Positions 35,533 to 43,049 of a stretch of 64,000 nt of DNA are shown piece by piece. A program made the translations under genes and the position numbers. The DNA is from Zoogloeaceae bacterium (lineage in GTDB: Bacteria; Pseudomonadota; Gammaproteobacteria; Burkholderiales; Rhodocyclaceae). Numbering within the stretch: the first letter of the stretch is position 1; the number at the start of each line of letters is the position of its first letter. The stretch lies in contig JACKMA010000001.1 in assembly GCA_024235635.1 (NCBI GenBank), positions 496,001 through 560,000 on the forward strand, given 5' to 3'. Under the pieces are notes generated by a model that was not told the origin of the DNA, ran no database searches, and saw only the letters and a list, made by a program, of their open reading frames with translations.

Positions 35533-36525
35533 ATGAATTCTTCCGAGGCCACAGTCGTCGTCCATTCTCCCAGATCCCGCTCCGCGGATGCCGGCACGCG
35601 CTGGAGCGTCGATCAGGTCGAGGCACTGCTGCAAATGCCATTCAACGATCTCCTGTTCCGCGCCCAGCAGATCCATCGCGAGCATTTTGACCCCAATGCC
35701 GTGCAGCGATCCACCCTGCTGTCGATCAAGACCGGCGGCTGTTCGGAGGACTGCGGCTACTGCTCCCAGTCGGCCAGACGCGACACCGGCGTCGAGTCCG
35801 AGCCGCTGATGCAGCTCGAACAGGTCGTCGCAAGCGCACGCGAAGCCAAACGCCGGGGGGCAAGCCGCTTCTGCATGGGCGCCGCGTGGCGCGGGCCGAA
35901 GGATCGGGACCTGGACGCTGTCGTCGACATGGTGCGCGAGGTCAAGCAACTCGGCCTCGAGACCTGCGTGACCCTGGGCATGCTCAAGGACGGACAGGCC
36001 GAGCGCCTGAAGGCGGCCGGACTCGACTACTACAATCACAATATCGACACGGCGCCCGAACACTACGACAAGGTCATCAGCACCCATAGCCTGCTCGACC
36101 GTCTGAAGACGCTCGAGAAGGTTCGCACGGCCGGCATCAAGGTGTGCAGCGGCGGCATCGTCGGCATGGGCGAAGGTCGCCGCGGACGCGCCGCGATGAT
36201 CGCGGAGTTGGCCAACATGGAGACACCGCCCGAGTCAGTGCCGATCAACAGCCTAGTGCAGATCGACGGCACGCCGCTGGCCGGCGCCGAAACCGTCGAC
36301 GGGCTCGACTTCGTGCGCACGATCGCGGCCGCGCGGATCACCATGCCGAACAGCTACGTCCGCCTTTCCGCGGGTCGCAGCGAGATGAGCGACGAGTTGC
36401 AGGCGCTCTGCTTCCTGGCCGGTGCCAACTCGATCTTCTATGGCGAGCGCCTGCTGACGACCGACAATCCGGATGCCGATCGGGACGAGCGGCTGTTCGA
36501 CAGACTCGGCCTGACCGGAGTCTGA
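35533..36525 (+). CDS. bioB: Biotin synthase
   Basis: A 330-residue radical-SAM enzyme inserting sulfur into dethiobiotin. CSEDCGYC binds the 4Fe-4S/SAM cluster; the 2Fe-2S ligands are also present (C in SRFCMGAAWR, ETCVTLGML and IKVCSGGIVGMGE, R in YVRLSAGR). GGCGG lies 9 nt before the ATG. bioC follows with a TGATG overlap, so both are co-translated; bioA, bioD and bioF are elsewhere. Confidence 0.97.
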   Translation: MNSSEATVVVHSPRSRSADAGTRWSVDQVEALLQMPFNDLLFRAQQIHREHFDPNAVQRSTLLSIKTGGCSEDCGYCSQSARRDTGVESEPLMQLEQVVASAREAKRRGASRFCMGAAWRGPKDRDLDAVVDMVREVKQLGLETCVTLGMLKDGQAERLKAAGLDYYNHNIDTAPEHYDKVISTHSLLDRLKTLEKVRTAGIKVCSGGIVGMGEGRRGRAAMIAELANMETPPESVPINSLVQIDGTPLAGAETVDGLDFVRTIAAARITMPNSYVRLSAGRSEMSDELQALCFLAGANSIFYGERLLTTDNPDADRDERLFDRLGLTGV

Positions 36526-37388
36526 TGGCGACCGGCGACGACTATCGCATCGACCGTCGCGCGGTCCGCCGCAACAATCGACGCCATGCGTCGGAGGCTG
36601 CGAGCTTCGATACGGTCGCCCGTGAAGTGGCCGCACGCATGGAAGAACGGCTGGATTACATCCGGCTGTCGCCACGCCGCATCCTGGATCTCGGCTGCGG
36701 GACAGGCGCAGACCGCGAACGCCTGCAGGCCCGTTACCGCGACGCTGACGTCGTCGGTGTCGATTCATGCGCCGCCATGCTCGCCAGCGGTCGCCGCCAT
36801 GGCCTGCTCGGCCGGTTGCTCGGCCGTCGGACGCCGGCATCCGCGGCCGATGCCCTGGCGCTGCCGTTTCGACCGGCCAGCTTCGGCATGGTCTGGTCGA
36901 ACCTGATGCTGCAATGCCTGGACGACCCGGCACCGGCGTTCGCCGAAATGCACCGGGTGCTCGAGGTCGATGGCATGGTGATGTTCTCGAGCCTCGGGCC
37001 CGACTCGCTGAAGGAATTGCGCCGCGCATTTCCCGAAAGGTCGGTACACCGTTTCATGGACATGCACGATGTCGGCGACGCCCTCGTCCGGGCCGGATTC
37101 GGCGATCCGGTGATGGACATGCAGATGCTGACCGTCACCTATGCCGACGCCGACACGCTCTTTGCCGACCTGCGCGGCGGTGGCCACGCCAATGCGCGCG
37201 CCGACCGCCCCCGCGGACTGCTCGGCACCGGCGCGTGGCAGTCGCGGCTGACCGGGCTGGAACAGGGACGACACGACGGCGTGCTGCCGTTCACGCTCGA
37301 ACTGGTCTTCGGCCATGCCTGGAAATTGCCCCCGAGGACGGACGAACACGGCCGTTCGGTGGTGCAATTCCATCCTTCCCGGCCATGA
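36525..37388 (+). CDS. bioC: Malonyl-ACP O-methyltransferase BioC
   Basis: A 287-residue SAM-dependent methyltransferase that starts the pimeloyl arm of biotin synthesis by methylating malonyl-ACP. ILDLGCGTGADRERL is SAM motif I; DALALPFRPASFGMVWSNLMLQCLDDP and MFSSLGPDSLKELRRAF are BioC-like blocks. The start overlaps the bioB stop, which strongly supports the assignment. Its stop overlaps the HAD gene. Confidence 0.92.
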   Translation: MATGDDYRIDRRAVRRNNRRHASEAASFDTVAREVAARMEERLDYIRLSPRRILDLGCGTGADRERLQARYRDADVVGVDSCAAMLASGRRHGLLGRLLGRRTPASAADALALPFRPASFGMVWSNLMLQCLDDPAPAFAEMHRVLEVDGMVMFSSLGPDSLKELRRAFPERSVHRFMDMHDVGDALVRAGFGDPVMDMQMLTVTYADADTLFADLRGGGHANARADRPRGLLGTGAWQSRLTGLEQGRHDGVLPFTLELVFGHAWKLPPRTDEHGRSVVQFHPSRP

Positions 37389-38077
37389 GCCGCCCGCGCC
37401 CGCCAGCGACACCGGTCTGGGTGTTCGATCTCGACAACACCCTGCACGACGCCAGCCACGCGATCTTTCCCCAGATCAACCGGGCGATGACCGACTACAT
37501 CGAACGCCATCTCGCCCTCGACCGTGCCGAGGCCCATGCCCTGCGCGAACGCTACTGGCGACACTACGGCGCGACCATGACCGGTCTGGTCAAGCACCAC
37601 GGCATCGCCGCCAGCCACTTCCTGCTGGAGACCCACCGCCTCGAGGAACTCGACCGCATGCTGGTGTTCGATCGCCGGATCGCCCGGCTGCTGCGCAGCC
37701 TGCCGGGGCGGCGCGTGGTGTTTTCGAACGGCCCCCGCGACTACGCCATCCAGGTGTTGGCGGCAATGCGTCTGCTCGAGGTGTTCGAACGGGTGTTCGC
37801 GATCGAGGACATGGGCTACCAGCCCAAGCCCGGCACCGGCGCGTTCCGCCGACTGCTCGGGCAACTGCGGCTGGATCCCCGGCAGTGCATCCTGGTCGAG
37901 GACAGCGCGGCCAACCTGCGGCCTGCCAAGCGGCTCGGCATGCGCACGGTATGGATCAGTCCGTCGCTGCGCAAGCCACCCCACGTCGACTTGCGGCTCG
38001 CCAGTGTCACCGAGCTGGCGCGCCGCTCGAAGGCGGCCCTGGGTCCGCTGGCAAGCGTGCCGGCCGGCCACCCCTGA
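37385..38077 (+). CDS. HAD-family pyrimidine 5'-nucleotidase-like phosphatase
   Basis: A 230-residue HAD hydrolase coupled to bioC by ATGA. WVFDLDNTLHDAS holds the nucleophile and general acid Asp; VVFSNGPRDY is motif II; QPKPGTGAF and CILVEDSAANLRPAKRLGM complete motifs III and IV. The wording resembles the SDT1/PHM8-type pyrimidine 5'-nucleotidases common in betaproteobacteria. Its link to biotin synthesis is positional only. Confidence 0.88.
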   Translation: MSRPRPPATPVWVFDLDNTLHDASHAIFPQINRAMTDYIERHLALDRAEAHALRERYWRHYGATMTGLVKHHGIAASHFLLETHRLEELDRMLVFDRRIARLLRSLPGRRVVFSNGPRDYAIQVLAAMRLLEVFERVFAIEDMGYQPKPGTGAFRRLLGQLRLDPRQCILVEDSAANLRPAKRLGMRTVWISPSLRKPPHVDLRLASVTELARRSKAALGPLASVPAGHP

Positions 38078-38111
38078 GGATGCCTCCGGGGTCGGCCCGG
38101 CGCCGGAAAGA

Positions 38112-39131
38112 TCAGCCCCGCAGCCCCGCCAGCGCCCTTGCCGCATCCAGCGCGAAATAGGTCAGGATGCCGTCGGCGCCGGCGCGCTTGAAGCAGAGCA
38201 GGCCCTCGAGCATGCATGCCTCTTCCGACAGCCAGCCGTTGGCTGCCGCTGCCTTCAGCATGGCGTATTCGCCGCTGACCTGATAGGCGTAGGTCGGCAC
38301 CTGCAACTCGGTCTTGACCCTTCGCACGATGTCCAGGTACGGCATACCGGGCTTGACCATGAACATGTCGGCGCCCTCGGCAATGTCGAGCGCAACCTCG
38401 CGTACCGCTTCGTCGGAATTCGCCGGGTCCATCTGGTAGGTGTACTTGTTGCCCGCACCGAGGTTGGCCGCCGAGCCCACTGCGTCGCGGAACGGTCCGT
38501 AGTAGCTCGACGCATACTTTGCCGAATAGGCCAGGATGCGGGTGTGGATGTGGCCACCACCGTCGAGTTCGGCGCGGATGCGTCCGATCCGCCCGTCCAT
38601 CATGTCCGACGGCGCGACCACGTCGGCGCCCGCCTCGGCGTGGCTCAGAGCCTGGCGCGCCAGCGCTTCCAGGGTTTCGTCGTTGAGCACGTAGGAACGC
38701 GGGTCGTCCGGATCGATCAGGCCATCCTGCCCGTGGCTGGTGTAGGGATCGAGCGCCACGTCGGTGATCACACCGAGCTCGGGGAAGCGCGCCTTCAGCG
38801 CATGCACGGTGCGCTGCACCAGACCGTCCGGATTCCAGGCCTCCTCGGCACCGTCGCTCTTCCTGCCCGCCTCGACCACGGGAAACAGTGCCAATGCCGG
38901 CACACCCAGTTCGCTGGCCTGTTCCGCAATCTGCAGCAGTCCGTCGACCGAAACCCGTGATACGCCCGGCATCGACGGTACCGCCTCGACGGCACCGCGG
39001 CCCTCGAGCACGAATACCGGGTAAATCAGGTCGCCGGCCGTCAACACGTTCTCCTGCATCAGCCGGCGCGAAAAGGCGTCACGGCGCATGCGCCTCATGC
39101 GTGCCGAGGGGAAAGCGGGCGTAGGTCTCAT
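38112..39131 (-). CDS. hemB: Delta-aminolevulinic acid dehydratase (porphobilinogen synthase)
   Basis: A 339-residue tetrapyrrole enzyme joining two aminolevulinates. The Schiff-base lysines are in LAYSAKYASSYYGPF and MFMVKPGMPYLD. The metal region reads VALDPYTSHGQDG, without the cysteine triad of zinc enzymes, so this is the Mg-dependent type. The ATG at 39131 gives the usual MRPTPAFPSARMRRMRRD start. It is downstream of engB on the same strand, with an sRNA-like element encoded oppositely between them. Confidence 0.96.
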   Translation of the reverse strand: MRPTPAFPSARMRRMRRDAFSRRLMQENVLTAGDLIYPVFVLEGRGAVEAVPSMPGVSRVSVDGLLQIAEQASELGVPALALFPVVEAGRKSDGAEEAWNPDGLVQRTVHALKARFPELGVITDVALDPYTSHGQDGLIDPDDPRSYVLNDETLEALARQALSHAEAGADVVAPSDMMDGRIGRIRAELDGGGHIHTRILAYSAKYASSYYGPFRDAVGSAANLGAGNKYTYQMDPANSDEAVREVALDIAEGADMFMVKPGMPYLDIVRRVKTELQVPTYAYQVSGEYAMLKAAAANGWLSEEACMLEGLLCFKRAGADGILTYFALDAARALAGLRG

Positions 39132-39163
39132 GCGGGTCCTCTTTGCATCGAATTGAAAGGGCG

Positions 39164-39191
39164 GGAACTTACCGTGGGGGACGTCATCTGA
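39164..39191 (+). promoter_or_regulatory. Sigma-E / AlgU-type promoter of the candidate sRNA
   Basis: GGAACTT (39164-39170), 16 bp, then TCTGA (39187-39191) matches the RpoE/AlgU consensus GAACTT-N16/17-TCTGA in every position. It points away from hemB towards the hairpins and terminator at 39217-39306. An inverted repeat CATCTG-N6-CAGATG (39185-39202) overlaps the -10 and start site. Confidence 0.65.
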
Positions 39192-39197
39192 CGGTAC

Positions 39198-39306
39198 AGA
39201 TGGTGCTGAGCCGTCTCCCGCTTCACCTCCCTGAGCGGGTGCCTTAATCTCCAATTAAGGCATTTCAACCCCTGGCAACCTCCCCTTTTGCCGGGGGTTT
39301 TCTTTT
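39198..39306 (+). ncRNA. Candidate sigma-E-dependent small RNA opposite the 3' end of engB
   Basis: The predicted transcript is ~109 nt, from about 39198 (±3) to the terminator T-run. It would contain three hairpins: CCCGCT-N11-AGCGGG (39217-39239) with CACCTCCC in its loop, a perfect 9-bp stem TGCCTTAAT-CTCCA-ATTAAGGCA (39240-39262), and the terminator with loop CCTCCCCTT. No open frame with a ribosome binding site is present. The position, convergent with the end of engB, is that of Spot 42 in E. coli and of ErsA in Pseudomonas; ErsA is also under an AlgU promoter, from what I know of it. Primary sequence similarity to either was not established, so this is a positional analogue. It is not 6S RNA or SRP RNA by sequence. 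Confidence 0.65.
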
Positions 39307-39936
39307 ATCCACCGTGCCTGCGTCCGCCCGCCGGGCCGTCGGCGCGATCCCGAGCCAGCCCGCGACGACCCGCTCGACTTCCTCGCGCCCGGTCTTCTTG
39401 AGGCTCGAGAACAATTGGCAGCTGACCTGCCCGCCCCACGCCGACAGGCCGTCGCGCACTTCGGCGAGTGTCCTGGCCGCTTCGCTGCGGGTCAGCTTGT
39501 CTGCCTTGGTCAGCAGCACATGAACCGGCCGACCGCCCGGGCTGAACCAGTCCAGCATCTGACGATCGAGCGGTTTCAACGGATGCCGCGCGTCCATGAT
39601 CAGCACCATGCCGGCAAGGTTGGCACGCGTACGCAGGTAACGCTCCAGCAACCCCTGCCACTTGATCCGCACCTTCTCGGGCACCTCCGCATAGCCGTAG
39701 CCGGGCAGGTCCACGAGCGCGGAGCCGTCGCGAAGACGGAAGAAGTTGATCAGTTGGGTGCGCCCCGGCGTCTTCGACACGAACGCCAGTCGGGTATGGC
39801 CGGCGAGCGTGTTGATTGCGCTGGACTTGCCGGCATTGGAGCGGCCGGCGAACGCGATCTCGAGGCCCGAGGGAACGGGAAGGCCCGCCGGATCCGCTAC
39901 CGACAGTTCGAATTGCGCGTTCTGGAACAAGGACAT
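39265..39936 (-). CDS. engB: Ribosome biogenesis GTP-binding protein EngB (YihA/YsxC)
   Basis: A 223-residue essential GTPase acting in 50S assembly. G1 is GRSNAGKSSAIN, G2/G3 FVSKTPGRTQLINFF and VDLPGYGYAEVP, G4 LLTKADKLT. Length is normal with a basic C-terminal tail (KRKPPAKGEVARG). The last ~12 codons overlap the plus-strand sRNA terminator, so the tail sequence is constrained by both. Cytochrome c4 is divergent. Confidence 0.95.
   Translation of the reverse strand: MSLFQNAQFELSVADPAGLPVPSGLEIAFAGRSNAGKSSAINTLAGHTRLAFVSKTPGRTQLINFFRLRDGSALVDLPGYGYAEVPEKVRIKWQGLLERYLRTRANLAGMVLIMDARHPLKPLDRQMLDWFSPGGRPVHVLLTKADKLTRSEAARTLAEVRDGLSAWGGQVSCQLFSSLKKTGREEVERVVAGWLGIAPTARRADAGTVDKRKPPAKGEVARG
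39267..39306 (+). terminator. Intrinsic terminator of the candidate sRNA
   Basis: AACCCCTGGCAA and TTGCCGGGGGTT pair over 12 bp (one G-T wobble) around a 9-nt loop, followed by TTCTTTT. The T-run is only on the plus strand, so it does not serve engB or hemB, which run the other way. Confidence 0.85.
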
Positions 39937-40055
39937 CGGAGTTTGGGCCGGGCGCCCCGTTCGGCGGCAAAACCCAACCGAAGGGCGGGAAAATTGTTGT
40001 GTAGTGGTATAGAATAGCTGGTTTGAAAATTCCCTTCACGGCTTTCGAGGACAAC

Positions 40056-40685
40056 ATGATCAAGCGTACATTGCTGCTCTCCATGGTTCTGGCCTCCGGT
40101 GGTGCGATCGCCGAGGGCGAAGGCGCCGCGCCCGATCTCGCCAAAGCAAAACAGACTGCAGAGACGATTTGCGCCGGCTGCCACATGGCTGACGGCAACA
40201 GCATGCTGCCGGCCAACCCGAAACTCGCCGGTCAGGTCGAGCAATACCTCTTCAAGCAGTTGACGGACTTCAAGAGCGGCAATCGTGCCAGTCCGGTCAT
40301 GGGCGCGATGGTGGCGTCACTGAACGAGGACGACATGAAGGGACTGGCCGCCTATTTTGCTTCGCAGACCTTGAATCCGGAATCGGCGCGCAACACCAAT
40401 ACCCTGGCGGCTGGCCAGAAGCTATGGCGTGCCGGCAACATGGACAAGGGCATTCCGGCCTGCGCCGGCTGTCACGGTCCCGCCGGCGCAGGGCTGCCGG
40501 CGCAGTTTCCCGCGCTCTCGGGCCAGTTCGCCGAGTACATCGAAACCCAGGTCAAGGCCTTCCGCGCCGGTGACCGGGGCAACGATCCGAGCCGCATGAT
40601 GCAGGACATCGCGGTCAAGATGACCGATCCCGAAATCGCCGCGGTTTCCGACTACGCCGCCGGGCTGCGTCACCAGGGCAACTGA
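40056..40685 (+). CDS. Diheme cytochrome c4
   Basis: A 209-residue periplasmic cytochrome with a signal peptide ending GGAIA-EGE. Two c-type heme sites CAGCH occur in tandem domains (ETICAGCHMADGNSM and IPACAGCHGPAGAG), each followed by a distal methionine (SPVMGAMV; PSRMMQDIA). Cytochrome c4 carries electrons from the bc1 complex to terminal oxidases. The ATG at 40056 has GAGGA 6 nt upstream. A strong terminator follows. Location next to engB is typical of betaproteobacteria. Confidence 0.94.
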   Translation: MIKRTLLLSMVLASGGAIAEGEGAAPDLAKAKQTAETICAGCHMADGNSMLPANPKLAGQVEQYLFKQLTDFKSGNRASPVMGAMVASLNEDDMKGLAAYFASQTLNPESARNTNTLAAGQKLWRAGNMDKGIPACAGCHGPAGAGLPAQFPALSGQFAEYIETQVKAFRAGDRGNDPSRMMQDIAVKMTDPEIAAVSDYAAGLRHQGN

Positions 40686-40721
40686 GCGACATCGCGCCGC
40701 CCGCGGCTGCGCTGTAAGAAG

Positions 40722-40750
40722 AAGGGCGCCCAACCTGGGCGCCCTTTTTT
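40722..40750. terminator. Bidirectional intrinsic terminator, cytochrome c4 / ffh
   Basis: GGGCGCCC-AACCT-GGGCGCCC is a perfect 8-bp stem followed by TTTTTT on the plus strand. On the minus strand TTCTTCTT follows the same stem, so it can end both the cytochrome and ffh transcripts, which converge here. Confidence 0.9.
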
Positions 40751-40777
40751 CGTCGTGCCGGCGCGGCGCAACCTGCG

Positions 40778-42136
40778 CTATCGCAGCATGCCCGGGAGCA
40801 TGCCTTTCATGCCACGCATCATCTTCTGCATGCCGCCTTTGGAGAACTGCTTCATCACCTTCTGCGTCTGCTCGAACTGGTTCAGCAACCGGTTCACCTC
40901 CTGAACCGTAACGCCGGCACCGGCGGCAATGCGCCGCTTTCTCGATGCCTTCAGGATCTCGGGCTTGGCCCGCTCCAGTGGCGTCATCGAGTTGATGATG
41001 GCTTCGATCCGACCGATCGCCTTTTCCTCGACGCCACCCTGCAGCTGACCAGCCGCCTGGGCAAACTGGGCCGGCAACTTCTCGAGCAACGAGCCGATGC
41101 CACCCATCTTGCGCATCTGCACGATCTGCTCGCGGAAGTCATCGAGATCGAAGCCCTTGCCGGTCTTCAGCTTTTGCGCGAACTTGCGAGCCTTCTCCTC
41201 GTCGACGCCTCGCCGCGCCTCCTCGACCAGGCCGAGAATGTCGCCCATGCCGAGAATCCGCGACGCCATGCGCTCCGGATGAAACTCCTCGAGACCGGCG
41301 AGCTTCTCGCCGACGCCGGCGAACTTCAGCGGCTTGCCGGTGACATGGCGCACCGACAGCGCCGCACCGCCACGGGCATCGCCATCGAGCTTGGTCAGCA
41401 CGACACCGGTCAGCGGCAACGCCTCGTTGAACGCGCGCGCGGTATTGACCGCATCCTGGCCGAGCATCGCGTCGACCACGAACAGGGTCTCGATCGGCTT
41501 GAGCGCCTCGTGCAGCGTGCGGATCTCCTCCATCATCACCTGGTCGATCGCGAGCCGGCCGGCGGTATCGACCAGCAGCACCTCGAAATGGTGCTTGCGG
41601 GCATAATCGAGCGCCGCCCGGGCGATATCCACCGGCTTCTGCTCGGTCGAGGAGGGAAAGAATGCAATGCCGGCCTGACCGGCCACGGTCTGCAACTGGG
41701 CGATGGCCGCAGGTCGGTAGACGTCGGTGGAGACCGCCAGCACCCGCTTCTTCATGCGCTCGTGCAGCAACTTGCCGAGCTTGCCGGTGGTCGTGGTCTT
41801 GCCGGCTCCCTGCAGGCCCGCCATCAGCACCACTGCCGGCGGCTGGGCCGCCAGATCGAGGCCGCTGTGGCTGCCACCCATGAGGTCGGTGAGTTCCCTG
41901 TGCACGACACCGACCAGGGTCTGGCCCGGAGTCAGCGAGCCGATGACCTCCTCGCCGACGGCCTTGGTCCGAACCTTCGCGACGAAGTCCTTGACCACCG
42001 GCAGAGCGACGTCGGCCTCCAGCAGCGCCATGCGCACCTCGCGCAATGCCTCCTGGATATTGTCCTCGGTCAGGCGGGCCTGGCCACGCAGTTTCTTGAC
42101 GACACCGGCGAGGCGTTGGGAAAGGTTGTCCAGCAT
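40778..42136 (-). CDS. ffh: Signal recognition particle protein Ffh
   Basis: A 452-residue SRP GTPase that, with 4.5S RNA, targets membrane proteins to FtsY and the translocon. The N domain is followed by the G domain (GLQGAGKTTTTGKLGKLL, VDTAGRLAID, TKLDGDARGG) and the methionine-rich M domain (from ~residue 300; IRKMGGIGSLLEKLP-like, GGMQKMMRGMKGMLPGML). It is divergent from the CcsA-like gene, a widely conserved arrangement. Confidence 0.97.
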   Translation of the reverse strand: MLDNLSQRLAGVVKKLRGQARLTEDNIQEALREVRMALLEADVALPVVKDFVAKVRTKAVGEEVIGSLTPGQTLVGVVHRELTDLMGGSHSGLDLAAQPPAVVLMAGLQGAGKTTTTGKLGKLLHERMKKRVLAVSTDVYRPAAIAQLQTVAGQAGIAFFPSSTEQKPVDIARAALDYARKHHFEVLLVDTAGRLAIDQVMMEEIRTLHEALKPIETLFVVDAMLGQDAVNTARAFNEALPLTGVVLTKLDGDARGGAALSVRHVTGKPLKFAGVGEKLAGLEEFHPERMASRILGMGDILGLVEEARRGVDEEKARKFAQKLKTGKGFDLDDFREQIVQMRKMGGIGSLLEKLPAQFAQAAGQLQGGVEEKAIGRIEAIINSMTPLERAKPEILKASRKRRIAAGAGVTVQEVNRLLNQFEQTQKVMKQFSKGGMQKMMRGMKGMLPGMLR

Positions 42137-42178
42137 GTTGGAATCCGCAGGATGAGGGCGTTGGAGTAAACTCCGGGA

Positions 42179-42997
42179 ATGCCCGGCATTCTACTTCATC
42201 TGTTTCCGGCCTCGCTGTACGCGGCCCTTGGAGTGCATTTCTGGCGCAGCCGAAATCAGCGCTCCCGCGGCACCACGTATCCGACCGGCGAACGGATTCT
42301 GCTGGCGCTCGCGCTCCTCGCCCACGGTGTCGCTCTACAGTCCCAGTTGTTCGCGAACGGCCACATGCGCTTCGGCTTCAGCGTCGCGATTTCGCTGATG
42401 GTCTGGCTGGCGGTGCTGTTCTACTGGATCGAGACGATCTACACCCGCCTAGACGGTCTGCAGACGCTGGCGATGCCGGCGGCGGCAGTCGGCGCATTGC
42501 TGCCACTGCTGTTCCCGAGCCAGCACGAATTGACCAATGCCGGATCGATCGCATTCCGCGCCCATTTCATTGTCGCGATGCTGGCCTACAGCCTGTTCAC
42601 GCTGGCGGCGCTGCACGCGCTGCTGATGGCGGTGGCGGAGCGCCAACTCCACAGCGCCCGCCTTTCCCGTGCCTTCGCCAGCCTGCCACCGCTGCTGACG
42701 ATGGAGGCATTGCTGTTCCGGCTGATCACGGTTGCCTTCATCCTGCTGACGCTCACCCTGATTTCCGGTGTCGCGTTCTCCGAGTCGCTGTTCGGCAGAC
42801 CGTTCAGATTCGACCACAAGACCGTGTTCGCGGTCGTCTCGTGGCTGCTGTTCGGCGCATTGCTGTTCGGGCGACATGCCTGGGGATGGCGTGGCCGGGT
42901 CGCGCTGCGCTGGACGCTCGCCGGCTTCATCGCTCTGATGTTCGCCTATGTCGGCAGCCGGTTCGTGCTCGAAGTGCTGCTCGAGCGCTCGGTCTGA
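42179..42997 (+). CDS. CcsA/YpjD-like cytochrome c assembly-family membrane protein
   Basis: A 272-residue inner-membrane protein with about eight helices and the family's ISLMVWLAVLFYWIETIY, AHFIVAMLAYSLFTLAALHALLMA and FDHKTVFAVVSWLLFGALLFGRH segments; the histidines in these helices are the likely heme ligands. It is the YpjD (HemX-like) protein regularly found divergent from ffh and upstream of corC. The WWD tryptophan motif of true CcsA is not seen, so a direct role in heme delivery is unproven. Confidence 0.85.
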   Translation: MPGILLHLFPASLYAALGVHFWRSRNQRSRGTTYPTGERILLALALLAHGVALQSQLFANGHMRFGFSVAISLMVWLAVLFYWIETIYTRLDGLQTLAMPAAAVGALLPLLFPSQHELTNAGSIAFRAHFIVAMLAYSLFTLAALHALLMAVAERQLHSARLSRAFASLPPLLTMEALLFRLITVAFILLTLTLISGVAFSESLFGRPFRFDHKTVFAVVSWLLFGALLFGRHAWGWRGRVALRWTLAGFIALMFAYVGSRFVLEVLLERSV

Positions 42998-43029
42998 CGG
43001 TGACTGATCCCGACCTGCCCGCTCCCGTA

Positions 43030-43047
43030 CCGGGCCTTGGGGCCCGG
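43030..43047 (+). other. Hairpin immediately before the corC start codon
   Basis: CCGGGCC-TTGG-GGCCCGG is a perfect 7-bp stem with a 4-nt loop ending two bases before the GTG start at 43050. No Shine-Dalgarno sequence is visible between hairpin and start. Confidence 0.5.
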
Positions 43048-43049
43048 GC

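Noticed and set aside
39132..39310. 6S RNA, SRP RNA or a riboswitch for hemB in the hemB-engB gap
   Set aside because: The conserved sequences of 6S and 4.5S RNA are absent. A cis-element for hemB would need to act on the minus strand, but the terminator T-run and the sigma-E-type promoter face the plus strand.
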